From positions 1 through 15,307 of the forward strand of contig JAJDZO010000100.1 of NCBI GenBank assembly GCA_022824605.1: DNA of 15,307 nucleotides. The letters run 5' to 3'. The DNA comes from Acidimicrobiia bacterium (GTDB taxonomy: Bacteria > Actinomycetota > Acidimicrobiia > Acidimicrobiales > Aldehydirespiratoraceae). The notes beneath the pieces are model-generated. The model was not told the DNA's origin and did no database searches. It saw only the letters and a program-made list of their open reading frames with translations. Positions 14,375-15,307 of the stretch are shown here, piece after piece (the stretch's first letter is position 1; every line of letters starts with the position of its first letter). Made by a program: the position numbers and the translations under genes.

Positions 14375-14941
14375 TCAGTCGGAGCTCACGGTGTCTCCAT
14401 AATGAGCGGATGTGATGGGAGTTGGACCGAGCCAAAGGTGTTCACAACCGTCATGGTGGGCGTTGAAGCGTTCTATGGCATCGTGGACATTGCTTGGCAT
14501 CGTTCCAGCCTCATGCGGCCAGTCCGGCTCCATGTGCTTCCGCGCCGCTCGAAGCGCATCGATCTCCTGCCAATACAGCGAGAGGTCCGCTCCCGTATCC
14601 ATTGGACGCTCGATGAGGAGTACCCATACCCGGAGGCGATCATCGGCTTCATTGCCTGTCGTGCGGGGACGGCCCTTCTCAGCGTGACGCTGACTTGCTG
14701 TTTCGTCCGGTGTGCCGAGGACCCTGTTGATCTCGCGCCACGATGAGCCTTCCGCTCGGGCGGCAGCCACAGCTTGGGCGATCTGATGTTCACATCTAGC
14801 CCTCTGTTCAGCCGCCCGCTTGAGCAGGTACTCCGCGACGGGTCGTTCATCGCGCGCCGACGGCTCGTAGGCCTCGCAACGGTCCGCCAGTTCGTCGGCT
14901 GAGTCGATGATCCGCTGAATCGACGGGGATGCTCTCGTCAT
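14375..14941 (-). CDS. Putative antitoxin with helix-turn-helix-like segment
   Basis: A 188-residue hydrophilic protein with no transmembrane segment. Residues about 10-50 are helical and acidic (SADELADRCEAYEPSARDERP). Residues about 53-90 (AQAVAAARAEGSSWREINRVLGTPDETASQRHAE) look like the helix-turn-helix found in small actinobacterial regulators and antitoxins (pattern ARAxGxSWxxIxxxLGxxxxxAxQR). The C-terminal half (100-188) has no match I recognise. Its ATG overlaps the TGA of the upstream 73-codon gene by 4 bases (ATGA), so the two are translationally coupled in toxin-first order. I infer that it neutralises that protein and represses the pair. It could simply be a coupled DNA-binding protein of other function. 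Confidence 0.6.
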   Translation of the reverse strand: MTRASPSIQRIIDSADELADRCEAYEPSARDERPVAEYLLKRAAEQRARCEHQIAQAVAAARAEGSSWREINRVLGTPDETASQRHAEKGRPRTTGNEADDRLRVWVLLIERPMDTGADLSLYWQEIDALRAARKHMEPDWPHEAGTMPSNVHDAIERFNAHHDGCEHLWLGPTPITSAHYGDTVSSD

Positions 14942-15159
14942 GCCAAGAACTTCCGGCGCGCTTCCATGGCATGGACGACGAAATCAAGACCCTCCGCGCT
15001 CGCGACCCCAATCTCTAGCAAGCGGCCAGTCTCGTCGGGCCCGATGCGCACGTCGAGATCTTCAAGGTCGAATCTTCGCATTGCGTTTCGGTAGGCGTGG
15101 AGTATGGCTGGGTCGGTGATCCCATGTCGTCGGGCGATCCCGAGGATCACGGGGTGCAC
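14938..15159 (-). CDS. Small putative toxin of a toxin-antitoxin-like pair
   Basis: A 73-residue protein with the layout RRHGITDPAILHAYRNAMRRFD, DLDVRIGPDETGRLLEIGVA and FVVHAMEARRKFL. This helix plus three-strand pattern (HGI..., iGpd..GrlLE, vvHAM.aR.kf) recurs in small actinobacterial proteins coupled to helix-turn-helix or CopG-type partners. It resembles RNase-type toxins of the BrnT/RelE size class, but I cannot assign a named family. GTG 15159 is chosen: an in-frame TAG at 15169-15171 excludes longer readings, and the N-terminus looks natural. It overlaps the putative antitoxin by 4 bases. An insertion sequence end lies only 12 bases upstream, so its original promoter has probably been displaced. 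Confidence 0.5.
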   Translation of the reverse strand: MHPVILGIARRHGITDPAILHAYRNAMRRFDLEDLDVRIGPDETGRLLEIGVASAEGLDFVVHAMEARRKFLA

Positions 15160-15165
15160 TGGGTC

Positions 15166-15171
15166 ACGCTA
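15166..15171 (-). promoter_or_regulatory. Candidate -10 box at the insertion-sequence junction
   Basis: TAGCGT on the minus strand, 6 bases before GTG 15159, fits a leaderless TANNNT promoter. Its first two bases are the TA dinucleotide that also looks like the insertion target, so it straddles the junction. Confidence 0.3.
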
Positions 15172-15180
15172 GTGCTCTGT

Positions 15181-15196
15181 CCACAAACGTTTGTGG
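15181..15196. repeat. Perfect 16-base palindrome in the insertion-sequence end
   Basis: CCACAAACGTTTGTGG is fully self-complementary. Its half GTTTGTGG recurs exactly 30 bases later at 15219-15226. These are probably subterminal transposase-binding sites or an operator for the transposase gene. Confidence 0.5.
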
Positions 15197-15242
15197 GGGT
15201 CGCGTCCACCACTTTGGGGTTTGTGGGTGCTGGGATTGGGGG

Positions 15243-15307
15243 ATGTCGAAACCATTGCGGGTTCGTCGTTTGACGGACCAGGAGGGCCGTGAGCTTCAGC
15301 GGATCGT
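15243..15307 (+). CDS. IS630-family-like transposase, N-terminal fragment
   Basis: ATG at 15243 opens a frame of 21 complete codons to the window edge: SKPLRVRRLTDQEGRELQRI. This N-terminus, with LxxEGRELQRI leading into the helix-turn-helix, is common at the start of IS630-type transposases. The window ends before any DDE catalytic residue, so the call rests on this short match and on the inverted-repeat-like sequence upstream. A G-run precedes the ATG. Confidence 0.5.
   Translation, partial: MSKPLRVRRLTDQEGRELQRI

Larger units (their letters stand above)
15172..15307 (+). mobile_element. Left end of an IS630-family-like insertion sequence (partial)
   Basis: Immediately after a TA dinucleotide (15170-15171), the target duplicated by IS630-family elements, the sequence runs GTGCTCTGTCCACAAACG, which looks like a terminal inverted repeat. 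About 70 bases in, a transposase frame begins and leaves the window. The opposite end and second TA copy are outside, so the border is inferred from one side only. Confidence 0.5.

Noticed and set aside
14938..15159. Considered calling the small protein BrnT
   Set aside because: It lacks the usual BrnT opening (WD..K...N..KHGV) and only shares size and genetic context, so no named family is given.

Overview
The window is a GC-rich, densely coding bacterial segment in which almost every gene ends within about 120 bases of the next. F420/FMN luciferase-like oxidoreductases, a CYP125-like cytochrome P450, a GOLPH3 (GPP34) domain, an MMPL/RND transporter and candidate leaderless genes (TANNNT box 5-8 bases before ATG/GTG) all point to an actinobacterium. 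Acidimicrobiia is my guess; no marker gene is present to settle it.

Left part (1-4737). On the minus strand lie the start of a luciferase-like oxidoreductase, a glutamine-synthetase-family ligase, an acyl-CoA-dehydrogenase-family flavoprotein and an alpha/beta hydrolase. A plus-strand PuuD-like gamma-glutamyl hydrolase diverges from the hydrolase. The ligase and the PuuD-like enzyme recall the gamma-glutamylated amine route (PuuA makes gamma-glutamyl amides, PuuD cleaves them). A strong 20-base palindrome lies upstream of the ligase. The gap at 2916-3160 holds the remains of a PIN-domain toxin-antitoxin pair.

Centre (4790-14218). A full-length sterol C-24 methyltransferase (Erg6/SMT)-like gene and an 828-residue RND/MMPL transporter diverge from a 117-base gap holding a perfect inverted repeat. 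Facing the transporter is a minus-strand run: TauD-like dioxygenase, luciferase-like oxidoreductase, CYP125-like P450, then a 675-residue protein in which a GPP34 domain is fused to a P450. Taken together this looks like a gene set for modifying and moving a sterol, steroid or other polycyclic terpenoid lipid. The methyltransferase and P450 families are visible; the shared substrate is inference. The GPP34-P450 fusion is the most unusual object here.

Right edge (14219-15307). A toxin-antitoxin-like pair overlaps by 4 bases. Directly upstream of it is the left end of an apparent IS630-family insertion sequence, whose transposase runs off the window.

There is no gene-free stretch longer than 300 bases, and I saw no tRNA, rRNA or CRISPR array.
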